Made by a program: the position numbers and the translations under genes
Part shown: positions 1-9,321 of the stretch, in pieces
Layout of the letters: every line of letters begins with the position of its first letter
Position numbering within the stretch: the first letter of the stretch is position 1
Notes under the pieces: generated by a model
What the model was told of the DNA's origin: nothing
Databases searched by the model: none
What the model saw: only the letters and a program-made list of their open reading frames with translations
NCBI GenBank assembly: GCA_041874755.1
Contig: CP102611.1
Coordinates: forward strand, 3,286,001-3,350,000
DNA: 64,000 nt
Direction of reading: 5' to 3'
Source: Chitinibacter sp. SCUT-21
GTDB lineage: Bacteria > Pseudomonadota > Gammaproteobacteria > Burkholderiales > Chitinibacteraceae

Positions 1-135
1 TCAAGATTACAACTTTTCTTTCAAGTTGTGATGGTATTGCATGTTTTCTAGTATGCATTTGGAATTGTGCAATTAAAACAAGTGTTTATATTGCGCAGGA
101 TTGTTGCAGATTGAGTTGCGGCGAAGAATGTTCTT

Positions 136-176
136 ACAAAAACAATGGGCAAGAATTGGTTTATTCTTGCCCATTG
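136..176 (-). terminator. Rho-independent terminator of the FAD/Fe-S oxidase gene
   Basis: A perfect 14-bp stem (143-156 with 163-176) encloses a 6-base loop. On the minus strand it is followed by a T-rich tract (136-142). It lies about 30 bp beyond the stop codon of the minus-strand oxidase gene. The plus-strand side also has a short T run, so it may act in both directions. Confidence 0.75.
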
Positions 177-207
177 CGGTTTTGTTACAACAGTCACTGA
201 ACGGTAT

Positions 208-3200
208 TTACAGTAAAACTCGCTCAATACCGCCATTACCTGCTTTTGCTACATACTCAGGCATCCAGTTTTGGCCCAGCACGGTTTTGGCAATTTCTAC
301 CACGATGTAGTCAGCTTCGGTGCCCGCATCGTCGTTATAACGGCTTAAGCCCTGCATACACGATGGGCAAGAAGTTAGAATCTTCACTGGCGCTTTAGCG
401 TCGCCGGCATCGGCGCGCAATTTAGCCGCACCTTTTTCCATCTCTTCTTGCTTACGGAAGCGAACTTGCGTCGAAATATCAGGGCGCGCCACAGCGAATG
501 TACCTGACTCGCCGCAGCAACGATCATTCAGGTCAACACGTTGCCCCATCAGCTCGTTGGCCACCTCGATGCCTTTGTACGTCTTCATCGGCGTATGGCA
601 TGGCTCGTGATACATATACTGGGTACCACTCACACCTTCAAGCTTGACGCCTTTTTCAAGTAGATACTCATGGATATCCAACAGGCGGCAGCCTGGGAAA
701 ATCTCTTCAAAACGATATTTGAGCAGCTGATCCATACACGTGCCGCACGAAACGACCACGGTTTTGATATCCAGATAATTCAAGGTATTGGCCAAGCGAT
801 GGAACAGCACGCGGTTTTCCATCGTGATCTTGTCACCTTTATCTTGCTGGCCGCTCGATGTTTGCGGATAGCCGCAGCACAGATAGCCTGGCGGCAAGAC
901 GGTCGTTGTACCGACATGCCAAAGCATCGCTTGCGTCGCCAAACCCACTTGGCTAAACAGGCGCTCTGAGCCGCAACCCGGGAAGTAGAACACCGCTTCG
1001 TTCTCTTCATTGAGGCGTTGTGGGTCACGAATCACTGGCACCACATTGCTATCTTCAACATCAAGCAAAGCGCGGGCCGTTTTCTTCGGTAAGCCACCTG
1101 GCATCGGCTTATTGATGAAGTGAATCACCTGCGCCTTAATCGGCGCCGTGCCTAAGGTCGACGGTGGTTGCTTGGTTACGCCTTTCAACAGGCCAAATTT
1201 CTTCGCCAGTGAATGGCCCAAACGCTGTGCTTGGTAACCCCAACCAATCATCACGGCGCGCATCAATTTGATCGTAGCCGGATCTTTTAAGGTCAAGAAA
1301 GTCATACCCAGTGCCGAACCCGGGTTGAATTTCTTTTTGCCTTCTTTGCGCAAGAAATTACGCATCGCCACCGATACATCGCCAAAGTCGATTTTCACTG
1401 GGCACGGGTTCACGCAGCGGTGGCAAACCGTGCAATGGTCGGCTACATCACCCAGCTCTTCAAAGTGCTTCAGTGAAATGCCGCGGCGCGTTTGTTCTTC
1501 ATACAGGAATGCTTCGGTCAGTAAACCGGTGGCCAAAATCTTATTGCGCGGGCTGTAGAGCAAGTTCGCACGCGGGACATGCGTGGAGCAAACAGGTTTA
1601 CATTTACCGCAGCGCAAACAGTCTTTGACCATATTGCTGATGCTGCCAATATCCGATTGCTCGAGAATCAGCGACTCAGTGCCGAGAAGCGAGAATGACG
1701 GCGTGTAGGCGTCGGTTAGATCGGCACCCGGCATCAACTTGCCTTTGTTGAAGTGGCCGTTCGGATCGACTTTTTGTTTGTACGCTTCAAATGGCGCGAG
1801 CTCTTCGCGCGTTAAGAATTCGTACTTGGTAATGCCAATGCCGTGCTCACCTGAAATAACACCATTCAGATCACGGGCCACTTGCATAATGCGCGCCACT
1901 GCGTGGTGGGCGCGTTGCAGCATCTCGTAGTCGTCTGAATTGACTGGCAAGTTGGTATGCACATTGCCATCACCGGCGTGCATATGCAGCGCCACCCACG
2001 TGCGGCCTTTGAGCACCTTTTGATGCAGCGCGTGAATCGCATCCAAAATCGGCTTGTCGGTACGGCCGCTAAACAGTGTTTCCAATTCGGTGAGCAATTC
2101 GCGTTTGTACGAAATACGCAGCACAAAATCGCGCAGGGCGTGGAAGACACTTTGCGGCAATTCATTGGCATCGACCGCTTTTTCGAGCGGCATGTGTGGG
2201 AATGCGGTTTGGTATAGCTCGAAAGCATCATCCAAATTCGTATTAATCCACATCCAGTGTTTACGCGTTTGTTCGATAAAGCTCAGCGCCGATTCGCGGC
2301 GATCACCGATCAGTACATCATGGCTGACGGGGGCATCGCTGGTATCAAACGGCAGGCGACCTTGAGTGAAAAAATCGCTCAAATGATCGAGCAGCTCGAG
2401 CTTGTTGTGAATCGATAATTCGATATTAATGCGTTCAATTGCGTCCGAGTATTCGCCCAACCGTGGTAAAGGAATGACCACGTCTTCGTTAATCTTGAAG
2501 GCGTTGGTGTGTTTGGCAATCGCGGCCGTACGGGCGCGATCGAGCCAGAATTTTTTGCGCTGCTCTGGCAGCACCGCAACAAAACCTTCGCCACCACGGG
2601 CGTTGGCCAATTGCACCACATGGCTGGTGGCTTCGCCCAGCGCCTTTTCATCGTCCGATACGATATCGGCGATCAAGACCATCTTCGGACGGCCTTTGGA
2701 TTTGGCCTTGGTGGCGTAACCCACGGCACGTACATAGCGCCAGTCCAAATGCTCAAGACCGGCTAATTGTACGGTTGGGTGTGCATCCAGATAGTTTTTG
2801 ATTTCAACAATTGATGGTACTGCGCGGCTGACTTCACCGAAGAATTCCAAGCAAACAGTACGGATGTGATCAGGCATGCGATGCAATACAAAGCGCGCGC
2901 TAGTGATCAAACCATCGGTACCCTCCTTCTGTATGCCCGGCAAACCCGCAAGGAACTTGTCTGTTACGTCTTTACCCAGGCCTTCTTTTCGGAAAGTGCT
3001 GCCTGGAATAACGAGCGTGTCTTCACTGAGTTTGGTTTTGCCATCAGGTTTGAATTTGCTAATGCGGAAAGTAGCTTCTTTAGCGTCGTGGATTTTGCCC
3101 AGATTGTGGTCCATCCGCTCGATGAACAACCAATTACCATCCGGATCGACCATTTTCCAGCTGACCAAATTGTCGAGCGCTGTGCCCCAGAGCACGGCTT

Positions 3201-4083
3201 TTTTGCCGCCAGCATTCATCGCGACATTGCCACCAATACAGGAAGCATCGGCAGATGTTGGGTCAACAGCAAATACAAGGCCAGCGTCTTCCGCCGCTTC
3301 CATCACGCGGCGGGTGACCACACCTGCGCCGCACTGGATGGTTGAAACTTCGTGATCGACACCTGGAATGCGAATCTTTTCTACACCTTGGTGACGATCG
3401 AGTTTCTCGGTATTAATGACCGCACTCAATGGTGTGAGCGGAACTGCACCACCGGTATAGCCGGTACCACCCCCGCGCGGAATAATAGTCAACCCAAGTT
3501 CGATACAGGCGGAAACCAGCGGCGCCATTTCGGCTTCAGTATCGGGTGTGAGTACGACGAAGGGGTATTCAACCCGCCAGTCGGTCGCGTCGGTGACGTG
3601 CGAGACGCGCGCCAAACCATCGAATTGGATATTGTCTTTGCGGGTGAGCGCGCCCATTTTTTTCATGACTTTTTTGCGCAAAATGGCAATGTCACGGAAT
3701 TCGCGTTCAAACTCGTCAACTGCTTGACGTGTCCGTGCTAGTAGCACGTTCACGCGTTCATTTTCTTGGCGGCGTTTTTCAATTTCAGCCAAGCGATGAT
3801 GCATCGCTTCAACCAACAATTTCAAACGTTTATTGTTTTCCAATAAATCGTCTTGGACGTATGGGTTGCGCTTTACGACCCAGATGTCGCCGAGTACCTC
3901 AAACAGCATCCGCGCCGAACGGCCAGTTTTACGTTCCTGACGTAACTCGTCCAATACTCGCCAACCATCTTGCCCTAAGAGGCGGATGACGATTTCACGA
4001 TCGGAAAACGAGGTGTAGTTATACGGAATTTCACGCAAACGTTCATGCGTGTGAGCAAAGGGCGTGGCGGTCTGGTCGGCCAT
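208..4083 (-). CDS. DUF3683-type FAD-linked oxidase with 4Fe-4S and CCG domains
   Basis: A 1291-residue fused flavin/iron-sulfur oxidoreductase, probably a membrane-associated 2-hydroxyacid (lactate or glycolate type) dehydrogenase; the substrate is not readable from sequence. Order: N-terminal helical DUF3683-like region (about 1-150); PCMH-type FAD-binding domain with [14 protein letters not shown] and the [20 protein letters not shown] stretch; FAD-oxidase C-terminal domain with [13 protein letters not shown]; two 4Fe-4S clusters, [11 protein letters not shown] and [13 protein letters not shown]; then two cysteine-rich CCG domains (PGCGSERLF with CCGYP, HEPCHTP with CCGESGTF). It resembles GlpC/GlcF/LldE and GlcD joined in one chain. 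Start: an in-frame ATG at 4092 would sit directly against GGAG, whereas the ATG at 4083 has it 9 bases upstream, so 4083 is preferred. Stand-alone gene with its own terminator. Confidence 0.9.
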   Translation of the reverse strand: MADQTATPFAHTHERLREIPYNYTSFSDREIVIRLLGQDGWRVLDELRQERKTGRSARMLFEVLGDIWVVKRNPYVQDDLLENNKRLKLLVEAMHHRLAEIEKRRQENERVNVLLARTRQAVDEFEREFRDIAILRKKVMKKMGALTRKDNIQFDGLARVSHVTDATDWRVEYPFVVLTPDTEAEMAPLVSACIELGLTIIPRGGGTGYTGGAVPLTPLSAVINTEKLDRHQGVEKIRIPGVDHEVSTIQCGAGVVTRRVMEAAEDAGLVFAVDPTSADASCIGGNVAMNAGGKKAVLWGTALDNLVSWKMVDPDGNWLFIERMDHNLGKIHDAKEATFRISKFKPDGKTKLSEDTLVIPGSTFRKEGLGKDVTDKFLAGLPGIQKEGTDGLITSARFVLHRMPDHIRTVCLEFFGEVSRAVPSIVEIKNYLDAHPTVQLAGLEHLDWRYVRAVGYATKAKSKGRPKMVLIADIVSDDEKALGEATSHVVQLANARGGEGFVAVLPEQRKKFWLDRARTAAIAKHTNAFKINEDVVIPLPRLGEYSDAIERINIELSIHNKLELLDHLSDFFTQGRLPFDTSDAPVSHDVLIGDRRESALSFIEQTRKHWMWINTNLDDAFELYQTAFPHMPLEKAVDANELPQSVFHALRDFVLRISYKRELLTELETLFSGRTDKPILDAIHALHQKVLKGRTWVALHMHAGDGNVHTNLPVNSDDYEMLQRAHHAVARIMQVARDLNGVISGEHGIGITKYEFLTREELAPFEAYKQKVDPNGHFNKGKLMPGADLTDAYTPSFSLLGTESLILEQSDIGSISNMVKDCLRCGKCKPVCSTHVPRANLLYSPRNKILATGLLTEAFLYEEQTRRGISLKHFEELGDVADHCTVCHRCVNPCPVKIDFGDVSVAMRNFLRKEGKKKFNPGSALGMTFLTLKDPATIKLMRAVMIGWGYQAQRLGHSLAKKFGLLKGVTKQPPSTLGTAPIKAQVIHFINKPMPGGLPKKTARALLDVEDSNVVPVIRDPQRLNEENEAVFYFPGCGSERLFSQVGLATQAMLWHVGTTTVLPPGYLCCGYPQTSSGQQDKGDKITMENRVLFHRLANTLNYLDIKTVVVSCGTCMDQLLKYRFEEIFPGCRLLDIHEYLLEKGVKLEGVSGTQYMYHEPCHTPMKTYKGIEVANELMGQRVDLNDRCCGESGTFAVARPDISTQVRFRKQEEMEKGAAKLRADAGDAKAPVKILTSCPSCMQGLSRYNDDAGTEADYIVVEIAKTVLGQNWMPEYVAKAGNGGIERVLL

Positions 4084-4225
4084 TAAGGGCATCTCCGGCG
4101 GGAAATACGGCTAAAGACCAGATTTTAACGGAAAAACGTTAGTTAAAACTCGCAAATTTAATAGGGATTTGGGAACTTAGCCGAAATTCTTTGATTTTCC
4201 ACTAGAAAATGCGCAGTTTAAATCG

Positions 4226-5800
4226 TTAGTAAACTACTTGGTTACGTCCAGCTTGCTTGGCACGATATAAATTTTGGTCGGCACGCTGGACCATTTGGTT
4301 TACATGGGTTTCATTTTGATAGAGCGTGACACCAATGCTCAAAGTGATTTGCAAATCGCGTTCGATTTTTTCCCAAGTCCAGTTCTCAACCATCGCTCGT
4401 AAACGCTCAGCAACTTCTCGAGCCGGTAAGCCATTACGTGACGGTAGCAAAATCAAGAATTCTTCGCCGCCCCACCGGCAAACTACATCATCTTGGCGGC
4501 AACCAGATTTCAATAGTGCCGCTACTTGGCGTAGAACATGATCGCCAATCAGATGCCCCCAGCGATCATTGACATGCTTAAAATAATCGATATCAAGCAT
4601 CAGTAAGGCAAGTGGCTCTCGATGCTCTGGATTGGAGTGGAGAAAATTCAAGCTGCGTAATTCAAACCCACGACGGTTAAATAGCCCCGTTAATGGGTCT
4701 TGCGAGGCCATATATTCACTTTGTTGACGGGCTTGTCGTTCGAAATCGTTTTGCTCACGCAAACTGGCATTTTCCATGCGTATTTTCTCGGCGTCGAGCT
4801 TGATTTCCATCGTGTGTAGTCGTTGTGGAGTGGCCTGACATAGCAACTGATAATGGTGCTGATATCCTTGCTGATGATACTTAAGGGCTGCCGCATATTC
4901 CCCGCGTAGTTCTAGTGCGCTAGAGAGGGCAAATTCAAGCTGAAAAACTAAATGGGCCGCTCCGATATTTTGCGCGGCACTCAATCCGGCAGAAAAAAAT
5001 GCTATTGCCTCATCCACTGTATGCTCTTTGCGAGCTAATAGGCCTAAATTGTATAAATTGTGTGCTTCACCCCAGCAATTATCATGCCTTCTGTTAATCC
5101 CACGGGCTCTTTCAAGTAAAGATCGGGCTAATGCAAGGTCATCTTCTGCTAGGGCTATCCGACCCAAGGTGCCCATCGCAGCCGCTTGATACTCGAGATT
5201 GTCTGCTTTTTGTGCATAAACCAGGGCTTGTTTGAGCGTATTTTTGGCACTGTCATAGTGCTGTAATTCGAATTGGTCTGCGCCAATATTGATTTCAATG
5301 GCTGCCAAAACACTTGGGTCTTGGCATTGATAAGCGTAATCACGCGCTTTAAGGTGATGATTGAGCGCGCTGTAAAAATCATCATGCGCGAAATACAGTT
5401 GCCCCAAGCCAATTTGACCTTTGATATAAATATCACGTGCATCAATCGCCAAGGCCGCATCAAGACATTGAGTCCATGCATCAAGGGCATGGTCGTATTC
5501 GCCTCGTGTATAACAGGCTCGGGCAATTTCTTGTAAACAATCAGGAATGAGCGATTTGATTTGATGTAGCTTGGCCATATACAAGGCATGCCGCATCAGC
5601 GATAGGCCTTCTTCATAACTACCTTGTAAAGCGATGATACTGCCTTGAATAAAGATTGACTCAGTAAAACCCAAGTCATCATTGAGTGCGATGGCATAGA
5701 CTGCGGCCTGTTGCGCGCAGGCGAGGGCTTCTGCATGGTGTTCGCGTGCTAGCGCCCTGGCTCGTTGATTTAGATTTTGAATATCCAGATGAGTGGCCAT
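4226..5800 (-). CDS. TPR-repeat diguanylate cyclase (GGDEF)
   Basis: A 524-residue predicted diguanylate cyclase making c-di-GMP from two GTP. Residues 1 to about 320 are helical TPR-like repeats. A short coiled linker (about 325-360) leads to a GGDEF domain from about 362, starting SQDPLTGLFNRRGF. The active-site motif is GGEEF (444-448), which is catalytically competent in this family. An RQDD inhibitory I-site lies five residues before it, so product feedback inhibition is likely. No signal peptide or membrane segment is seen, so it is cytoplasmic and the TPR part is the likely sensor or partner-binding region. It lies 21 bp behind a homologous TPR-only gene, so the two are probably co-transcribed. 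The ribosome-binding site is weak. Confidence 0.9.
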   Translation of the reverse strand: MATHLDIQNLNQRARALAREHHAEALACAQQAAVYAIALNDDLGFTESIFIQGSIIALQGSYEEGLSLMRHALYMAKLHQIKSLIPDCLQEIARACYTRGEYDHALDAWTQCLDAALAIDARDIYIKGQIGLGQLYFAHDDFYSALNHHLKARDYAYQCQDPSVLAAIEINIGADQFELQHYDSAKNTLKQALVYAQKADNLEYQAAAMGTLGRIALAEDDLALARSLLERARGINRRHDNCWGEAHNLYNLGLLARKEHTVDEAIAFFSAGLSAAQNIGAAHLVFQLEFALSSALELRGEYAAALKYHQQGYQHHYQLLCQATPQRLHTMEIKLDAEKIRMENASLREQNDFERQARQQSEYMASQDPLTGLFNRRGFELRSLNFLHSNPEHREPLALLMLDIDYFKHVNDRWGHLIGDHVLRQVAALLKSGCRQDDVVCRWGGEEFLILLPSRNGLPAREVAERLRAMVENWTWEKIERDLQITLSIGVTLYQNETHVNQMVQRADQNLYRAKQAGRNQVVY

Positions 5801-5821
5801 AGCATCAATGTGTAAGAAGGG

Positions 5822-6835
5822 TTACAAAAATTCTAGCTTTAATTCCATGGTTTCAAGATCATTTTCCAGCGTACTTGCTAGCAATTGCTGACGCAGTGTT
5901 TGATGAAGATTGGCATGCCCCTCGGCCGTTTCGGCTTTACCCAGTTGCAGATAAATTTGAGCTAATACTTCATGAATGCTGTATTGCATATGAATGGCCC
6001 CTAAGCCACAGGCTTTATTGAGGGCTTCTACCAATTGCTCACGCGCCAAGTCGATTAAGCCACTGGCAAAATATACTTTGCCCAACAGCATCATGGTACT
6101 TGCTTCACCCCATTGATTGATATGCATGCGGTTGATTTTTAGTGCCACCAACAAACTCATCCGAGCCTTATCGTACTCTTGGCGCAATAATTGGATTTGA
6201 CCGATTAAGGCGTAGATTTCCGCTTCATTTCGATAATTTTGATCCGCTTTTACTAAGGGGAGCGCCCCCTTGAGGACGACGTGTGCTTCGTTGAGCTTGT
6301 GGCAGCTAATCAAATCGACCGCGATGTTAATTAAAATCGCTGCTTGTAGTTGATAATCGTCCGACCCTGCTGCTAACTCTTCGGCGCGACGATGATGGGC
6401 TAGCGCAGACTCATAATGTTCATGGGCGTAGAATAATTGGCCCAGGCCAATATGGGCCTTAATTCTGGTTTCTAAAATGATGGCCGAGTCGGGCAGGGTG
6501 AGGCAGCGACGCCAGTAGTCGTGCGCCTTGCGATATTCACCCATAGTGTAATAAGTCCGCGCGTAGGTTTGTAGCTGCTCACCTTCTTGAATGCCGATTG
6601 ATGCTTGAGTCGCGAGTTGACCGACTTCGTCGAGGTAGGTCAGCACTTCGCTGTAATGACCAAAGTCGTAAACGCATTGAGCCATTAAGCATAAAGCGCA
6701 AGCCTCAAGCTCGATGAGTTGCTGTTGCTGGGCTTGTTTACGCGCTTCTAATACCAGTGCTAAAGCTTCGGTGCTTTGGGAGTGCAATAGTTTGCGCGCT
6801 TTGGCCAATTGTCGGTTTAAATCTGCCTCGTTCAT
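5822..6835 (-). CDS. TPR-repeat protein, paralogue of the adjacent GGDEF sensor
   Basis: A 337-residue all-helical TPR protein without an output domain. It aligns along its length with the N-terminal half of the adjacent diguanylate cyclase and with the TPR protein at 8154-9167; for example LGQLFYAHEHYESALAHH matches LGQLYFAHDDFYSALNHH, and NQWGEA matches NCWGEA. It ends MELKLEFL at about the point where the GGDEF homologue enters its coiled linker (MEIKLDAEKI). Start: an upstream TTG (6859) has no ribosome-binding site; the ATG at 6835 gives a length equal to the other TPR-only paralogue. It probably binds proteins or peptides; no enzyme motif is visible. Likely in one operon with yqhD upstream and the cyclase downstream. 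Confidence 0.85.
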   Translation of the reverse strand: MNEADLNRQLAKARKLLHSQSTEALALVLEARKQAQQQQLIELEACALCLMAQCVYDFGHYSEVLTYLDEVGQLATQASIGIQEGEQLQTYARTYYTMGEYRKAHDYWRRCLTLPDSAIILETRIKAHIGLGQLFYAHEHYESALAHHRRAEELAAGSDDYQLQAAILINIAVDLISCHKLNEAHVVLKGALPLVKADQNYRNEAEIYALIGQIQLLRQEYDKARMSLLVALKINRMHINQWGEASTMMLLGKVYFASGLIDLAREQLVEALNKACGLGAIHMQYSIHEVLAQIYLQLGKAETAEGHANLHQTLRQQLLASTLENDLETMELKLEFL

Positions 6836-6901
6836 CTGGCACTTTCGGTTTAAGCTCAAAGCGCCAGAATACCATTGTGGTTTAGATTACACTGCAAAGT
6901 C

Positions 6902-8056
6902 TTACGCTGCTGTGATTAAAATGGCACGGCAATCCTCGGGGCTTAGGTCCTGATTTTCGCCAAGTTTTAGCCGATTATGGCGAATTAATTGTGCCGCAAC
7001 GTTATCGGCAGCTGTTTGTGCATCGATAGCGTAAGCACTTAGTGTCGTGGCCAAGCCCATTTGTTGAAAATATGCAGAGGTATTGTCAATCGCGTGCTGG
7101 GCTACTGTGTTATCGCTGCCAGTAAGCCCCCAAACTCGGCGGCCATATTGTGCTAGCTTGGCTTGTTTTGCGGCAAATCGATAACGCCAGAGTGCTGGTA
7201 GTACGATGGCTAGGGTACGAGCATGATCAAGACCAAATAGCATAGTCAATTCGTGCCCGATAGCATGCGTTGCCCAATCTTGCGGCTGCCCTAAACCAAC
7301 CATGCCATACAGGGCTTGATTAGCGGCCCACATTAAGTTGGCTCTGGCATCATAATTATTGGGCTCGGCCAGTGTAATTGGGCCAATCTCGATCAATGTT
7401 TGCAAGATACCTTCGGCAAAACGATCTTGAACGCGCGCCTCATTGGGGTATGTTAAATATTGCTCGATTGTGTGTACAAATGCATCGACCACGCCATTGC
7501 CGATTTGTCGCGTGGGCAATGAAAATGTCAAGCTCGGATCAAGAATCGCGTATTTCGGGAAAACCAGTGGGTTTTTAAAGGATAATTTATCCTGCGTTTC
7601 ACGACGGCTAATCACAGACGCAAAATTACTCTCGGATCCTGTGGCCGGCAACGTGAGGACTGCGGCAATTGGTAGCGCACTTTTGATTTGGGTCCGATTG
7701 CCAATAATCAGCCAACAGTCACCTTCATGTGGTACGGCCGCCGCGACAAATTTGGCGCCATCGATCACTGAGCCGCCCCCCACTGCGACAATGAAATTGC
7801 GCTGTTCCACTCGAGCATACTCAACGGCTTTCATTAGCGTTTCGTATTCAGGATTGGGCTCAATGCCTGAAAATTCTAGCCAGTCATGCCCACTCAGCGC
7901 GGTTTGCAACTGCTCATACGCACCATTGCGCTTGATACTTCCGCCGCCATAAAGCACTAGCACACGGGCGTTAATGGGAATTAGCTGGGTCAGTTTGGCG
8001 ATTTGCCCTTGACCGAATTCAATTTGACAGGGGTTATGAAAACTAAACGCATGCAT
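6902..8056 (-). CDS. yqhD: NADP-dependent iron-containing alcohol dehydrogenase (YqhD family)
   Basis: A 384-residue group III metal-dependent alcohol dehydrogenase, close along its whole length to E. coli YqhD, an NADPH-dependent aldehyde reductase that detoxifies short-chain and lipid-peroxidation aldehydes. Diagnostic parts: VLYGGGSIKRNGAY near the N-terminus, the nucleotide-binding AVGGGSVIDGAKF, TLPATGSESN, and the metal ligands in NGVVDAFVHTIEQY (Asp, His) and GHELTMLFGLDHA (two His). GAGG lies 7 bases before the ATG. It heads a likely operon with the TPR and TPR-GGDEF genes (66 bp gap to the next). No AraC-type YqhC regulator is adjacent, unlike in E. coli. Confidence 0.93.
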   Translation of the reverse strand: MHAFSFHNPCQIEFGQGQIAKLTQLIPINARVLVLYGGGSIKRNGAYEQLQTALSGHDWLEFSGIEPNPEYETLMKAVEYARVEQRNFIVAVGGGSVIDGAKFVAAAVPHEGDCWLIIGNRTQIKSALPIAAVLTLPATGSESNFASVISRRETQDKLSFKNPLVFPKYAILDPSLTFSLPTRQIGNGVVDAFVHTIEQYLTYPNEARVQDRFAEGILQTLIEIGPITLAEPNNYDARANLMWAANQALYGMVGLGQPQDWATHAIGHELTMLFGLDHARTLAIVLPALWRYRFAAKQAKLAQYGRRVWGLTGSDNTVAQHAIDNTSAYFQQMGLATTLSAYAIDAQTAADNVAAQLIRHNRLKLGENQDLSPEDCRAILITAA

Positions 8057-8153
8057 CGATATGCCTCAGCGAACCATGACAAAATTAAAGTGTAATTCAA
8101 GGGGTATAACGGTGGTACCTTTTTCTGCGCTTGGCTTGATCCAAATACAATGG

Positions 8154-9167
8154 CTATGTATTTTCGAGTTGAACTTCAAGTTGCTGCAGTCGCGCAAAAA
8201 TTTCGGGAGAGCCTAGACGCTTAAAATGTTCCTGATAGAGCCGCTGGTGTTTTTCTGCGAGCTCGTGATTTCCCATATCGCCGTAGGCATGCGCTAACAC
8301 GGAATGGATAATATGTACTTTACTCGTGCATTCATATTTATTGCTGAGTGCGAGGGCCTCTAAAAAACACTCAATGGCCTGAGAGTATTCGTGTTGAGCT
8401 TGAAGAATTTTGCCGGTAACGACTTTCCAGCTGATCTCTCCCCATGCCCAATATCGTTCCATAGCATGTCCTTGCTCTAAGATTGATGCAATCTCATCGA
8501 GCCGATTTTGTGCCAACAAAATCATCGTACGGTAGCCGAGTGCTTCGCCAACGTATTCAAAATGTTCAATCGCCCGAGCTTGGGGTTCCGCTTCATCAAG
8601 ATAGCTTAGCGCTTCATCATAGCGGCCCAATTCATACAGATCGGCAACTAAATTAATTAATACGCGGACATATAGCTCAGATTCGATTTGGCTATCAACC
8701 CATTTCATCGCCTGTTGATGATGTCTCAAGGCGTCTTCAGGCATATGAAAGGCAAAATAAAGTTGCCCCACAGAAATATGCGTGTTGATACGAGTGGCCG
8801 CAGAAAATCCTTCATTTTCTAGATTTAAACAATCACGCCAAAAATCGAGTGCAGTGCCAAAGTCGCCCGTGGTGTAATGGGCAATACCGATGTGATATAG
8901 CAAGTTACCACGTTCTACTTCGAGATTTTCCGTCTCTGCAATGACTAGCGTTTGATGCAATAAAATCAAAGCTTCATGAATGCGGCCGATGGCCGTTAGC
9001 ATTTCGATTTGTTGATAAACAACGGCAATACGAAACTGCGGATCAACTTCGGCAGGCAGTAGATCAACCGCTTGATTGATTAGATGCAACGATGCACTCG
9101 GATCGGTATAGATCAATCGTTTGCTTTGTTCGTAGAGTGATTCTATGAGGCGTTGATCTGAGTTCAT
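8154..9167 (-). CDS. TPR-repeat protein, third paralogue of the cluster
   Basis: A 337-residue soluble helical TPR protein with no output domain. It shares the family pattern with the two genes at 4226-6835: VGQLYFAFHMPEDALRHHQQA against LGQLYFAHDDFYSALNHHLKA, and a conserved WGE block near residue 235. It is separated from them by yqhD. No signal peptide or enzyme motif is visible. No convincing Shine-Dalgarno sequence precedes the ATG. A role as sensor or adaptor in the same signalling set is inferred only from homology and position. Confidence 0.82.
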   Translation of the reverse strand: MNSDQRLIESLYEQSKRLIYTDPSASLHLINQAVDLLPAEVDPQFRIAVVYQQIEMLTAIGRIHEALILLHQTLVIAETENLEVERGNLLYHIGIAHYTTGDFGTALDFWRDCLNLENEGFSAATRINTHISVGQLYFAFHMPEDALRHHQQAMKWVDSQIESELYVRVLINLVADLYELGRYDEALSYLDEAEPQARAIEHFEYVGEALGYRTMILLAQNRLDEIASILEQGHAMERYWAWGEISWKVVTGKILQAQHEYSQAIECFLEALALSNKYECTSKVHIIHSVLAHAYGDMGNHELAEKHQRLYQEHFKRLGSPEIFARLQQLEVQLENT

Positions 9168-9270
9168 GATGAGGTCGTGGAATTAAGGGCTAACGATACC
9201 TTTTTCTGCTTTCAAGCTCAATAAGTATTGTAGTGTTCTGATGACTGGTTGATTCGGGTGTTGGTTAAAA

Positions 9271-9302
9271 GCAAAAACACCTCAGCCTAAGGCTGAGGTG
9301 TT
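9271..9302 (-). terminator. Rho-independent terminator of the chitinase gene
   Basis: A perfect 12-bp stem (9276-9287 with 9291-9302) with a 3-base loop. On the minus strand it is followed by a T-rich tract. It sits 20 bp past the chitinase stop codon. Confidence 0.85.
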
Positions 9303-9321
9303 GTTTGAACTGACCTAAGAA

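Noticed and set aside
4193..4225. Terminator of the TPR-GGDEF gene
   Set aside because: Only a short AT-only stem (ATTTTC/GAAAAT) is present without a following T run.
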